DNA from: Microcoleus sp. EPA2
GTDB lineage: Bacteria; Cyanobacteriota; Cyanobacteriia; Cyanobacteriales; Microcoleaceae
DNA length: 64,000 nt
Reading direction: 5' to 3'
Assembly (NCBI GenBank): GCA_020882975.1
Contig: JAHRFD010000008.1
Span: 62,001-126,000 of the forward strand
Position numbers and translations under genes: made by a program. This document shows, in pieces, positions 44,101 through 52,255 of the stretch (the first letter of the stretch is position 1; the number at the start of each line of letters is the position of its first letter). Below the pieces are notes generated by a model. It made no database searches, was not told the origin of the DNA, and saw only the letters and a program-made list of their open reading frames with translations.

Positions 44101-44808
44101 AGCAATATTGAAGTCGCCCATATTTGCCAATATTTTTCCAGTGCGGAAGTTTTGCGTCCTAAGCAGATAAATAAACAAGCTGTTAAGAGTGCTGTTGCTG
44201 CTAATCTGCATGGGGATGTAGCAGTAACAACAGGACAGTTATCCTCGAAAAAAGTCGCTCATTTTGCTTGTGTAGCCTTGCAGAATTTGGCTTCACCTCT
44301 GAAATCATGTTTGTCTTTTCAAGATGATTGTTTGACTTTAGAAGAAATCTTTAATTGGGATTTTCGGCAATACTTTTTAGTCACTTTATCGGCTTGCGAA
44401 AATGACAAAAGTGTAGTCAGCCATGATGGTGACTGTGTGGGATTTGCGGCGGCATTGCTCTATGCTGGCACATCTACTGTTGTCAGCAGTCTGTGGAAGG
44501 TAAATGATGTTTCGACGCTGTTGCTGATGAGCAAATTTTATGAAAATCTGGCCAATTTTCCAAGGTTGCAAACGGGAGATGTGGCTAACGCCCTCAATCA
44601 TGCTCAAAGGTGGCTGCGAGATTTGAATGGCGAGGATTTGGATCTGCTGCTGGCTGACTTTCAACCTCAAATTTCCCAAATGTTCGACAGACTTCCTCAA
44701 AGTTCTCGGCTTAGTGCTGAAGCTTCTTTGCAACAAATTCGTAACCGCAAGCCTCATCCTTTTGCTAATCCTTATTACTGGGCAGCATTTACGGCTGCTG
44801 GGGTTTAG
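41176..44808 (+). CDS. TPR-CHAT protein with altered catalytic histidine
   Basis: About 1210 residues. After a roughly 150-residue N-terminal part, nine or ten 50-residue TPR units follow (pattern WAMLQNNLGNAY...GDRAQNLEQAIACYQNAL). A linker and a CHAT peptidase-like domain (about 780-1210) come next. The cysteine motif LVTLSACEND has Cys1074. The usual HFxCHG histidine motif reads HFACVA (1029-1034), so the His and Gly of the caspase-like dyad are replaced. It may therefore be a binding or pseudo-protease form. The ATG at 41176 is preferred to an upstream TTG. It is a single gene after the argD terminator. Confidence 0.85.
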   Translation: MDEQRRKTDLNMLRALLENPGDSGTDLILKINSKSIDSESVETLYLEVPPLTPEGLVKAAKFFQRVIAPLEQARENAQLPATPQAYLTFLAEVLQTVSRSPDLHQVYPLLRNNLDKLDQNFAQLLRQWASSVLPGATSVETRRLGALIGNLSKAIGRFPLGNKANNLEIEIAGYETVAKVFTRSYFPQDWAVLQNNLGNAYSDRLKGDRAQNLEQAIACFKNALQVRTPEKYPEQWAMLQNNLGNAYTDRLRGDPADNQEKAIDCYQNALQVRTREIFGGEWASTQNNLGRAYSRRLRGDRAQNLELAIACYYNALQVYNRKLSPRRWATTQNNLANAYCARLRGNRAENLEYAINCYQRALEIRTREGFPVQWATTQSNLGRVFIDRIKGDRIENLEMAIACYLDALQVHTRQKFPERWATLQTYLGKAYSLRVKGEKADNIELVISCYQNALLFCNRQKFPERWAMLCAYLGRALSEHLKGERNRNLKSAIACYQNALKVYTRKNSPERWAMLQNHLGQAFCELTDTESSSHLQTAIACYHNAGQVYTRETYPHRWAQTLFYLGQAHRLNGQLLRAYSVFAAAVDTVEFLRCEATVDLCDAGDRSIPQNLKLTRTWTRLYKALVQVCLELGATKPGYYAKALEYTERHKALNLVELLVKCQLTPKGDIPPIIREELECLRREIMAQQQHQEQGVTDGVSVLISPGDDSQGLNGGSLLGNSDCTHLNQLWQQLDGLIAGEVEPKDPFLSLVRKVQPIGFEQIRELLPDDNCAAVVWASLGEVLVAFVILSDAQYPAVHVCSTKNALDLENWILEYHSAYSDQKGRWINQLQGRLNRLATLLEIDQVVSLVPENCDRLIFVPHRFLHGLPLHGLPLGMGELFFEGATNSRFPGVDRTGSDLDTLIGSDFSQGSAFSNLQPPGTYLIDRFVGGIRYAPTCQLWRLTQITRSAAIGRYRPRLQQLVAVPNFNKDGLYSNIEVAHICQYFSSAEVLRPKQINKQAVKSAVAANLHGDVAVTTGQLSSKKVAHFACVALQNLASPLKSCLSFQDDCLTLEEIFNWDFRQYFLVTLSACENDKSVVSHDGDCVGFAAALLYAGTSTVVSSLWKVNDVSTLLLMSKFYENLANFPRLQTGDVANALNHAQRWLRDLNGEDLDLLLADFQPQISQMFDRLPQSSRLSAEASLQQIRNRKPHPFANPYYWAAFTAAGV

Positions 44809-44865
44809 TTATTGGTTATTGGTTATTGGTTATTGGTTATTGGTTATTGGTTATTTGTTATATCA
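44806..44865. repeat. Heptamer array TTATTGG
   Basis: About seven tandem 7-base units begin at the stop codon of the CHAT gene. This is an STRR type. Confidence 0.85.
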
Positions 44866-44907
44866 AATCCGGTAGCATCTGAATTATTAATATCTCTATT
44901 TTCTCTC

Positions 44908-44940
44908 TCTGTGTTCTCTGTGTTCTCTGTGGTTAAATCA
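44908..44940. repeat. Dispersed CGCAGAG-type repeat, reverse orientation
   Basis: TCTCTGTGTTCTCTGTGTTC followed by TCTGTGG is the reverse counterpart of the copies at 4538 and 37591. The remainder of the 313-bp spacer contains only the heptamer array and the gltX terminator. Confidence 0.45.
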
Positions 44941-45045
44941 TTCCGATACAACCATAAACGATATTATTCGGTATTGATTATTAGTTGGTTCCTATTACTA
45001 ATATCAAATTTACTTGCCCCAGGCAGGATTCCGATAACAAATAAA

Positions 45046-45092
45046 TTAAAAACCCGACACCGACAAATTACTTAAAATTATCAGTATCGGGT
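45046..45092 (-). terminator. Terminator of gltX
   Basis: On the minus strand ACCCGATACTGA pairs with TCGGTGTCGGGT (ten of twelve bases plus wobble) and is followed by TTTTTAATTT, about 30 bases after the stop. Confidence 0.78.
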
Positions 45093-45120
45093 ACAAATTC
45101 AACAATTTACCAGCAAAAGT

Positions 45121-47463
45121 TTAGGACTTTTTGCCAAAAACTTGTTCTTTTATGGCTTGAATTTCTTGACCTAATTGTTGACGGTTGGAAGAACGCAACA
45201 AATACCGATAGACAAACCATATGGTATATCCAATACCTATTAGCTCAAAAGTAGGTGCTAACAGAGGAATGTCATTGAGTTCGTCTACTACGCCCAAAAG
45301 CACTTTCAAAGAGATAATCGAGGCAAAAATTAAACCCACGACTGTCAGCGGACTTTTGTACTGCTCGTAAAAAGCGCCGATGTAAGCAGGAAGCTCAGAC
45401 AAAATTGAGATCACTTGTTCTTTGATCTGCTGAGCTTGACTGGGAGGCTCTTCGGTGACAGTAACTTTGGTGGTACCGATCGAACTTTCACTCTCATTAC
45501 TCGTTGTAATTTCGGTGACGATCGTAGTTGTTTCTGGTTCGTTTGATGAAGTCATTTCTCCACTCGCAATAGTTTTTGGTTGATTGGCCGCAGGTAGTAT
45601 TTCAACTGCTGCTACCACTGTTGTAACAGGCGATATTTCGACTGCTGCAACAGACGATTCGACTGTTTCCACCGTTGGTGCTTCGACTACTGTAACTTCT
45701 ACTGCTGGTTCAACAGTCGGGGGTTCGACTGCTGTAACTTCGACTGGTGGTTCAACTACCGGGGTTTCGACGGTTTCGTCCACCGCAGTTGCGACTCCTG
45801 AAACCTCTGGTGCTGATGATGGTTCACCCACCGGAGTTTCGACTGCTGTAACTTCCACTGCTGGTTCTGTAACCGAGGTTTCGATAGTTTCAATAGTCGG
45901 TGTTGCGACTGTTGAAATCTCTACTGCTTGGTGTTCCAGGGCGGGAGTTTCAGGAGGAGTTTCGGCTTTTGAGGTTTCTGGGGTAGGAGTTTGGGTAACT
46001 GCACCAACAACGGGTAAATTCAAGTTATTAAGAGCTGTTTGTAAGCGGTCTCGATCCGTTCCTCGCTGGTGAAGGATTACCCAAGATTCTATCAGGTCGG
46101 GGCCGTGCATTGCGCCGGTCAAAGCCGCTCGGAGCGATCGCATAATTAGCCCTTTGTTAAGATTTTTCTCTTTACTGAGCTTTTTAGTGATTTTCTGAGC
46201 TTCGGCTGATGTCAGCGTTGCATGACTTTCCACAACTTCTAGAACAGCTTGCAAAGCTTCTGATACCTTTGGTTGCTGCAATTGTGCGATCGCCTCTTCT
46301 TCATATTCCACCCCTGTGGAGAAGAATACCTTGCACATATCAACAGCATCGGTGAGCCGCACGAGACTCTGACTAACTAAAGCAGCTATTTGTTCGAGCC
46401 AAGGGCGATCGGCCACATCATCAAACTCATAACCAGCTTTCTGCCAATAAGGTATCAGTAAATCAGTCAATTGTGGCACCGGCATTTTGTGCAGGTATTG
46501 ACTATTGAGCCAATTTAGTTTATCCCAATCAAATTTTGCCCCAGCTTTATTAACTCGATCGCAATTAAATACTGTGGCTGCTTCGGACAATGTAAATATT
46601 TCTTGCGTAGAATCCGGCGGAGTCCAACCAAGCAAAGTCATGTAATTGACCAAAGCTTCCGGGAGATAACCCATATCTTTAAAGTCAGAAATCGACGTCA
46701 CCCCATCCCGTTTAGAAAGTTTTTGCCCTTGAGAATTTAAAATCAGCGGCGTGTGGGCAAATTCTGGGATTGTCGCGCCCAAAGCTTCGTAGAGCAAAAT
46801 TTGTTTGGGAGTATTACCAATATGATCTTCACCACGAATGACGTGACTAATCGCCATATCGATATCATCAACGACTACAGCGAGGTTGTAGAGAGGTTGA
46901 CCAATGTCGCCGGTGGTGGAAGCCCTAGCAATTACCATATCCCCGCCGAGGTCGCTACCTTTCCAACTCACAGTGCCGCGGACCATATCTTGCCAAGATA
47001 TAGTGCGATCGTCGTCAATCATGAAACGAATCACAGCTTGCCGCCCTTCGGCTTCAAAAGCTTGTCGCTGTTCGGCGGTGAGATGGCGGTGGCGATTATC
47101 ATAGCGAGGAGCCTGCTTGTTGGCTTTTTGTGCTTCCCGCATTTCGTCTAGTTCCGCCGAGGTGGTGTAGCAGCGGTAGGCGAGTCCTTTATCCAGGAGA
47201 GTTTGGACAGTTTGTCGGTAGATGTCCAAACGCTGAGACTGGAAAGAAGGGCCTTCATCCCAGTTCATTCCCAGCCAAGTGAGTCCTTCGAGGATATTGT
47301 CGGTGTATTCACTTTTGGAACGTTCTAAGTCTGTGTCTTCTACCCGCAGGATAAATTTGCCGCCTTGGTTACGGGCAAACAGCCAGTTAAATACGGCGGT
47401 TCGGGCGGTACCGATGTGGAGGTTTCCGGTGGGACTGGGGGCTAGACGGACTCTGACGTTCAT
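45121..47463 (-). CDS. gltX: Glutamyl-tRNA synthetase with C-terminal CAAD membrane domain
   Basis: A 780-residue protein. The first about 490 residues are a complete class I GluRS: HIGH-type motif [15 protein letters not shown] (9-23) and KMSKS-type KLSKRDG. It charges tRNA with glutamate for translation and for tetrapyrrole synthesis. A Thr/Val/Glu/Pro-rich linker follows (about 495-674). The end is a CAAD domain (about 675-780) with two hydrophobic helices (about 705-723 and 738-757) and an amphipathic tail. CAAD domains anchor some cyanobacterial aminoacyl-tRNA synthetases in thylakoid membranes. Presence on GluRS is known only in some species. Confidence 0.93.
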   Translation of the reverse strand: MNVRVRLAPSPTGNLHIGTARTAVFNWLFARNQGGKFILRVEDTDLERSKSEYTDNILEGLTWLGMNWDEGPSFQSQRLDIYRQTVQTLLDKGLAYRCYTTSAELDEMREAQKANKQAPRYDNRHRHLTAEQRQAFEAEGRQAVIRFMIDDDRTISWQDMVRGTVSWKGSDLGGDMVIARASTTGDIGQPLYNLAVVVDDIDMAISHVIRGEDHIGNTPKQILLYEALGATIPEFAHTPLILNSQGQKLSKRDGVTSISDFKDMGYLPEALVNYMTLLGWTPPDSTQEIFTLSEAATVFNCDRVNKAGAKFDWDKLNWLNSQYLHKMPVPQLTDLLIPYWQKAGYEFDDVADRPWLEQIAALVSQSLVRLTDAVDMCKVFFSTGVEYEEEAIAQLQQPKVSEALQAVLEVVESHATLTSAEAQKITKKLSKEKNLNKGLIMRSLRAALTGAMHGPDLIESWVILHQRGTDRDRLQTALNNLNLPVVGAVTQTPTPETSKAETPPETPALEHQAVEISTVATPTIETIETSVTEPAVEVTAVETPVGEPSSAPEVSGVATAVDETVETPVVEPPVEVTAVEPPTVEPAVEVTVVEAPTVETVESSVAAVEISPVTTVVAAVEILPAANQPKTIASGEMTSSNEPETTTIVTEITTSNESESSIGTTKVTVTEEPPSQAQQIKEQVISILSELPAYIGAFYEQYKSPLTVVGLIFASIISLKVLLGVVDELNDIPLLAPTFELIGIGYTIWFVYRYLLRSSNRQQLGQEIQAIKEQVFGKKS

Positions 47464-47717
47464 GTAGATTTTTGCTTTTAGATTGGGTGCGAGTTACTGG
47501 CGCTTGACTTTGCTGTTGCTCAGAATACAAATTTTAGTATATGTGGCATCTTGTTGATAGTAGCATTGGGGGCGATCGATCCTAAATAGTCCTAGAGACA
47601 GAAACCCGGTTTTTTACCTTTTTACGAGCGTCCTCTGTGGTTCAATCCTCAAAAACCATTTTTTCGGTAAAATACTAATGCGCGTCTGTTTCTGCTCCCA
47701 GCGATCGCCTTTTACCC

Positions 47718-48209
47718 ATGTCTACTGCCCAAACTGAACACCCCGAATCTGTCGAAATTAAGCCTCTACCATCCTGGAAAATTAAGCTTCTCTACGACGG
47801 TGAATGCCCTCTGTGCGTGCGAGAAGTCAATTTTTTGCAGAAACGGGATGGCGGTCGAGGTTTGGTAGCCTTTGTGGATATTGCGGAGGATGACTACAAC
47901 CCCGAATCCCACGGCGGCATCGACTACGAAACGGCGATGGGGCGGATTCATGCGGTGTTACCCGACGGTAGCACAGTTAAAAATGTAGAGGTTTTCCGGC
48001 GCATCTACGAGATTTTGGGGATGGGCTGGGTGTATGCTGTGACTAAATTGCCAATTGTTGGGGCGATCGCCAATTGGCTGTACGGAATTTGGGCTCATTG
48101 GCGGCTACCATTGACAGGAAGGCCCCCTTTAGCTACGGTTATGGGCGATCGAACTAAACGCCTGGAGTGCAATAATCCGAGTCGTTGTCGGGTGAATGAC
48201 GATACTTAA
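47718..48209 (+). CDS. DCC family (DUF393) thiol-disulfide oxidoreductase-like protein
   Basis: A 163-residue protein. The DUF393 motif LLYDGECPLCVREVNFLQKRD carries a thioredoxin-like CxxC. Downstream are the conserved MGRIHAVLPDGSTVKNVEVFRRIYE and a Tyr/Trp-rich C-terminal part. It is probably a cytosolic or membrane-associated redox protein of unknown substrate. The gene is single, with a 254-bp gap upstream that contains a partial AAACCGGG repeat. Confidence 0.88.
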   Translation: MSTAQTEHPESVEIKPLPSWKIKLLYDGECPLCVREVNFLQKRDGGRGLVAFVDIAEDDYNPESHGGIDYETAMGRIHAVLPDGSTVKNVEVFRRIYEILGMGWVYAVTKLPIVGAIANWLYGIWAHWRLPLTGRPPLATVMGDRTKRLECNNPSRCRVNDDT

Positions 48210-48214
48210 ATTAA

Positions 48215-48880
48215 CTAAGGTTGTTGATTTTCGGGCGATCGCAACTGCTCGCTCACCCATTGACGCAAAGAGCGAATTATGGCATTATCATCTTGAGTTT
48301 CTGCCATCTGCAAAAGTTGATTGAGCATTGCTACAGAAAGAATCGGAAATGTCGGACTGCGATCGCAGCTAATATATTCTCGGTTTTGCAATTGATAAAT
48401 TTGTACAGTTTGCAATCGATACCGCCAAACTTCAGGAATTCCTAGCTGTGTATAAACTACAAATCGATTAGAAGAGGGACTGGTAATATCAACTTCAATC
48501 ACCAAGTCTGGGGGGGGATCTGTTGAGATGTCAAGTCTTTTCCCTAGAATGCGATCGACATTTTGAATATAAAAACAAGAATCCGGCTCTGCACCTTGTT
48601 CTAAATCTTCACGGTTGAGAGTCGTCGAACCAAACCCCTTAATCTTCAAGTCTAACTCCTCTGTTAAAGCTGTAACAATCCGTTTCAGCAAACAGTTAAT
48701 AATTTCATGCAAGTCTGATGGCATGATAATTTCTAGGACTCCTTGAGAATAAGAAAGTAGCGAAGATCTTTTGTCTCCCATTTCTGTTAGTAAACTTTTG
48801 TAAGTCTGCCAACTGATATGAGATAATATTACCCGTTGTGTAGTTTTTTCCGTTGAGGGGTTAATGGGCGTAACAATCAT
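48215..48880 (-). CDS. Uma2 family nuclease-like protein
   Basis: A 221-residue Uma2/DUF820 protein. Core motifs are GAEPDSCFYIQNVD, DPPPDLVIEVDITSPSSNRFVVYTQLGIPEVWRY and the KIKGFGSTTLNRE segment. It ends five bases from the stop of the convergent DUF393 gene. It belongs to the large cyanobacterial Uma2 expansion, with no direct partner. Confidence 0.87.
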   Translation of the reverse strand: MIVTPINPSTEKTTQRVILSHISWQTYKSLLTEMGDKRSSLLSYSQGVLEIIMPSDLHEIINCLLKRIVTALTEELDLKIKGFGSTTLNREDLEQGAEPDSCFYIQNVDRILGKRLDISTDPPPDLVIEVDITSPSSNRFVVYTQLGIPEVWRYRLQTVQIYQLQNREYISCDRSPTFPILSVAMLNQLLQMAETQDDNAIIRSLRQWVSEQLRSPENQQP

Positions 48881-48963
48881 ATGTTGCGGCTCCTTAATCC
48901 TGAGAATAACTAATCAAAAGTTTAAAATTTTTACCTTCGATTTATATTCGATTTACGAGAGAA

Positions 48964-49037
48964 CGGGACAGACGGGGCTCGAACCCGCAACTTCCGCCGT
49001 GACAGGGCGGTGCTCTAACCAATTGAACTACTGTCCC
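48964..49037 (-). tRNA. tRNA-Asp (GTC)
   Basis: A 74-nt cloverleaf on the minus strand. The acceptor GGGACAG pairs with CTGTCCC, the D-arm contains TTCAATTGGTTAGAGC, the anticodon stem-loop CCGCCCTGTCACGGCGG has anticodon GTC, and the T-arm has GGTTCGAGCCC. The discriminator is G, as expected for tRNA-Asp. CCA is not encoded. Confidence 0.97.
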
Positions 49038-49094
49038 TCGTTTTTGCCTTTCTTTCAGGCACAATTTCTATTATGCTTATAACCGTACCGTTTG

Positions 49095-50222
49095 TCAAGA
49101 GGTTTTTTGAACTTTTATTTTGAAGCCCAAAATCTGAGTCTCCTGCAACGGACTGAAGTTGTTGTCACTCACCAAAATCAGACCAATGCTACCATCGCCT
49201 AACACCGGGCCCAATGTCAACCCCTCAATATTATCCAGGGGGACTTTCAGGGTTTCCAAGTTTAGCAGCAGCCGTTTTTGAGCGGGAGACACCTCGCCAG
49301 GAGGGCTTTTGAGGCTTTCGACTCCGAAGGTGCGATCGCTCTTTTCCAGAGAAATCTCAAACAGTTTGATGCTAGTTCCCGTTTCCAGAGAGAAACCACG
49401 CTCTAAACTCACCAAGCGATTTTCGTCGATCGCGAGTAAATCCACTAAACCATTAGCCGTTAATTTTCCCGCAGGATTAGCGCCCGCTGGTAGCGGTTCA
49501 GTGATGTAAAGGAATTCTCGCCCTAAATTGCCACTAACAGCATCATATCGCAAAATCCGGCACGGAGTACCACTTTGCAGCGAAGGTACTGCGCCATCTT
49601 GAACCAAGGCATTTTCTGTGGCTGTAAATAGATATTTTTTGTCTGGCGTCAAAGTCAAACTTTCAAATGCTAGATTGTTGCGGATACCTTTAGTCCCTTT
49701 GTCATCGGGCAAAAACAGGTCAGGAATTGACAGAGTTTTGAGCAGCTTACCATCTAGGGAGAATTCTTTGATGAAGGGATTGATTTGGCGATCGACATCA
49801 CCCTCAGAAGAAACAAATAGACTGTTACCAGTAAAAGCAATCCCTTCAGGATCTAAACTTAATTCAGGAAAACTCTTGCCGTTTTCATCTAATAAAGTTG
49901 TTACCTCACTAAAAACAACTTGCTCTTTTTCCAGCTTACCAGATTGCAAGTTAATTTTGAGAGAATAGAAACGTGCCGGAGCCTTGATGCTGCGGTCATC
50001 TGATATAGCATAATAAACTTGTTTGTCAGCATCATAAGTAATTCCCGAAAGTCCACCAATTTCCGTCCCCCCAAACAGAGAACCCGTCGGAAAAATCGCC
50101 CTACCGATAAAATCTATTTGAGTTACAGCAAAAGATTGAGCAGAAAGATTCATCAAAATAACAGCAGCCGCTGCCACCAAAAAACAGACAATAAATATAG
50201 TTACTTTTGCTAGCTTGCGCAT
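49095..50222 (-). CDS. Esterase-like activity of phytase family protein (secreted or anchored)
   Basis: A 375-residue protein. An N-terminal hydrophobic helix (about 7-26, VTIFIVCFLVAAAAVILMNL) serves as signal or anchor. A beta-propeller-like domain follows, with family motifs GGLSGITYDADKQVYYAISDDRS, LDPEGIAFTGNSLFVSSEGD and IEGLTLGPVLGDGSIGLILVSDNN. Family members are linked to alkaline phosphatase or phytase activity by annotation only. It is likely periplasmic. Confidence 0.85.
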   Translation of the reverse strand: MRKLAKVTIFIVCFLVAAAAVILMNLSAQSFAVTQIDFIGRAIFPTGSLFGGTEIGGLSGITYDADKQVYYAISDDRSIKAPARFYSLKINLQSGKLEKEQVVFSEVTTLLDENGKSFPELSLDPEGIAFTGNSLFVSSEGDVDRQINPFIKEFSLDGKLLKTLSIPDLFLPDDKGTKGIRNNLAFESLTLTPDKKYLFTATENALVQDGAVPSLQSGTPCRILRYDAVSGNLGREFLYITEPLPAGANPAGKLTANGLVDLLAIDENRLVSLERGFSLETGTSIKLFEISLEKSDRTFGVESLKSPPGEVSPAQKRLLLNLETLKVPLDNIEGLTLGPVLGDGSIGLILVSDNNFSPLQETQILGFKIKVQKTS

Positions 50223-50265
50223 TTTCCGAATAAATACATTATTACCTATCTTCTTCCCTTTCTTC

Positions 50266-50297
50266 CTTCGCGCCCTTAGCGTCTTCGCGGTTCGTTA
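50266..50297. repeat. Dispersed repeat, reverse copy of 1014-1045
   Basis: CCTTCGCGCCCTTAGCGTCT is the inverse of the repeat between cobG and cobH, located between two minus-strand genes. Confidence 0.55.
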
Positions 50298-50307
50298 AAT
50301 CATAAAT

Positions 50308-52146
50308 TCAAGGTTTATGATTTAGCAAAAAATTGGTTAACCAATCCTTAACCACATAAGTAGCACGACAATCATCCTCATTGTAGCGGACGATCGCCTC
50401 CAAGAGAGAGCGATCGCCAGTTTGCAACCACTCCTCGTACCAACAGACACACTGAGCACCATTAGCCTTAGCATCTCGCCACTCAAAACCCAGCCAACGG
50501 GCGATGGGTTTAAGCGCATAACTTTCTACCGGCATAATCGCCTTTTGGGTTACATATTTATGGATATCCACAAACCGCTTCAGCACAGGTTTCCATAAAT
50601 AAACTGGCGTGTTGTAAAGTTTAGCTAATCGCTTGAAAGTCTTAATTTCGTAGTCGCAGAAGTGGAAAATCGGAGCAATGGGATAAGTCCACATCAATTC
50701 TAAAAATTGTGACCATGCTACTCCTTCTTCTGCGGCACTTTCCGCCAAAAACGAGTAGTATTTTTCAGTGTTATTATACCTATCAATGACTAAAACTCCG
50801 TGGAGATAATCGAGATTTAATTCTGGTTCTGCTTCTATATCGAAATAGATCTCGATGGGTGCGATCGGCAAAAACACCGATTGGGAATAAGGAATTGGTT
50901 TCTGGCGGAGAATCGGCGGAGGTACAGAAAGTTTAGCCTGTTTATTTTTCGTAGATGATTTATCGACTTCGAGCAAATAAACCGGGTTTTTTACCGAATT
51001 TGCGGGCTGCAACGAAGTATTTTGGTAAGAAAAACCAGTTTCTATACTCCCATTATTTTCTGATTTCTCAATAGCGATGTTATTCAAAATATTGTCTGCA
51101 ATATTTGGTACTATTTCAGATTGGCTATCTGCGGCATAATTCTCACTTCCTTCTTCCTTCTTCCTTCTTCCTTCTTCCCGCACAAATGGCTGATTCAAAA
51201 AAGTCGATCGCGCTTGCTGCACCACATCGACAGCTACTCCCGCGACAAACTCAGGATAACTCGCTAATAAATCGGAATTAGCATTAGCCAAAGATTCTAA
51301 ATCTGTCAATCCGAGAACTTTTAAGGTAGCATATCGCTTAGCCGTAACTCCCGGCAATAGCGACAGGTGTTTAATAGATGTGGCTTCCTCATGACAAGTG
51401 CTATACCAAGTGCAAAGAGTACACTTTTGACGGGAGATAAAAACTTCTGGTTTCGCCTTACTTTTTAACATTTTAATGCACTCATCCAACATCTCAAACA
51501 TCTGAGGCATTCGCTGATGGAGATTCACCGCCCAAAGTCCTTTTGTGCGCAGCATTAACCACCCATTATCAGGCATAGTTCCCTGGACAGAAGCTAACAA
51601 TTGTGCGTGAAAAGCTGCAATAATTTGATAGTCTAGTTTTGGTCGCTTGCTGAGCCAAATATCTGCCGTCGCATAACTCCAGTCGCCAAATTTAGAAGTA
51701 CCAGGCTGTTTGATTAATAAATGCGGGCGGCTGACGAAGGTGATTGCCAAAGAGTGTAGAATAGAGGAGGAAAGGTGAACAGGAGTTTCGGGAATTTCGC
51801 CGATGTCTGGCAAATATTGACGCTCAATTCCTAAAAGAGAATCTGTTTCACCATTGGTTTTGCCTAATTCACCTTGGTAAAGCACCCCTCGATAAATGCG
51901 ATCGACTCCTTGCTGCATTAAACTTAAAGTAGCCGCCGCCCCAGCCGCCCAATCCCCTCTAGGATAAGATGGTTGTTGGTAACTATCTGATTCTAAAGTT
52001 TCCTGCTGGTATGTGGCGCTGTCACGCATCAATTTTAGCAGAAAATCGCTTGGTGGATCTTGTTGTTTCCAGTCTCCGCAACTGTCTAAAAATGCTCGGA
52101 GATTGCATCGCTGATAGGAAAGTAGCAGTTTGTCAGTTATTAACAT
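50308..52146 (-). CDS. TM0106-type RecB-like nuclease with RNase H-like C-terminal domain
   Basis: A 612-residue protein. A RecB/Cas4-like N-terminal region starts MLITDKLLLSYQRCNLRAFLD and carries a cysteine cluster near residue 240 (CTLCTWYSTCHEE), probably Fe-S. A helix-hairpin-helix segment (VTAKRYATLKVLGLTDLESLANA) follows, then a C-terminal RNase H-like exonuclease domain (EIYFDIEAEPELNLDYLHG...YNEDDCRATYVVKDWL). About residues 328-400 are poorly conserved linker and contain a GGAAGAA heptamer run and a translated AAACCGGGTTTTT palindrome. The function is unknown; DNA repair is plausible. Confidence 0.85.
   Translation of the reverse strand: MLITDKLLLSYQRCNLRAFLDSCGDWKQQDPPSDFLLKLMRDSATYQQETLESDSYQQPSYPRGDWAAGAAATLSLMQQGVDRIYRGVLYQGELGKTNGETDSLLGIERQYLPDIGEIPETPVHLSSSILHSLAITFVSRPHLLIKQPGTSKFGDWSYATADIWLSKRPKLDYQIIAAFHAQLLASVQGTMPDNGWLMLRTKGLWAVNLHQRMPQMFEMLDECIKMLKSKAKPEVFISRQKCTLCTWYSTCHEEATSIKHLSLLPGVTAKRYATLKVLGLTDLESLANANSDLLASYPEFVAGVAVDVVQQARSTFLNQPFVREEGRRKKEEGSENYAADSQSEIVPNIADNILNNIAIEKSENNGSIETGFSYQNTSLQPANSVKNPVYLLEVDKSSTKNKQAKLSVPPPILRQKPIPYSQSVFLPIAPIEIYFDIEAEPELNLDYLHGVLVIDRYNNTEKYYSFLAESAAEEGVAWSQFLELMWTYPIAPIFHFCDYEIKTFKRLAKLYNTPVYLWKPVLKRFVDIHKYVTQKAIMPVESYALKPIARWLGFEWRDAKANGAQCVCWYEEWLQTGDRSLLEAIVRYNEDDCRATYVVKDWLTNFLLNHKP
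50975..51045. repeat. AAACCGGGTTTTT palindromic element inside a coding region
   Basis: Arms AAACCGGGTTTTTTACC and GGTAAGAAAAACCAGTTTCT surround a GCTGCAACGAAGTATT centre. This matches the intergenic copies, especially 57361-57430. It is translated in the linker of the RecB-like nuclease without breaking the frame. Confidence 0.8.
51143..51180. repeat. GGAAGAA heptamer run inside the nuclease gene
   Basis: About five copies of CTTCCTT (minus strand GGAAGAA) encode REEGRRKKEEG. A related run lies at about 52150-52185, directly upstream of the same gene's start codon. Confidence 0.75.
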
Positions 52147-52255
52147 TTAGTGTTAGCAGAAGGAAGAGGGAAGAAGGAAGAAGCTTTTTTGAGAGAGATT
52201 TTTGACGATCGACATTTATGTAATATTAACGCTATCAATTAATTCCGCAGCAAAA

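Noticed and set aside
45584-46072. Long plus-strand frame opposite the gltX linker
   Set aside because: It is the antisense of a Thr/Val/Glu/Pro-coding repeat, giving a Ser/Thr/Val-rich shadow; gltX is clearly the real gene.
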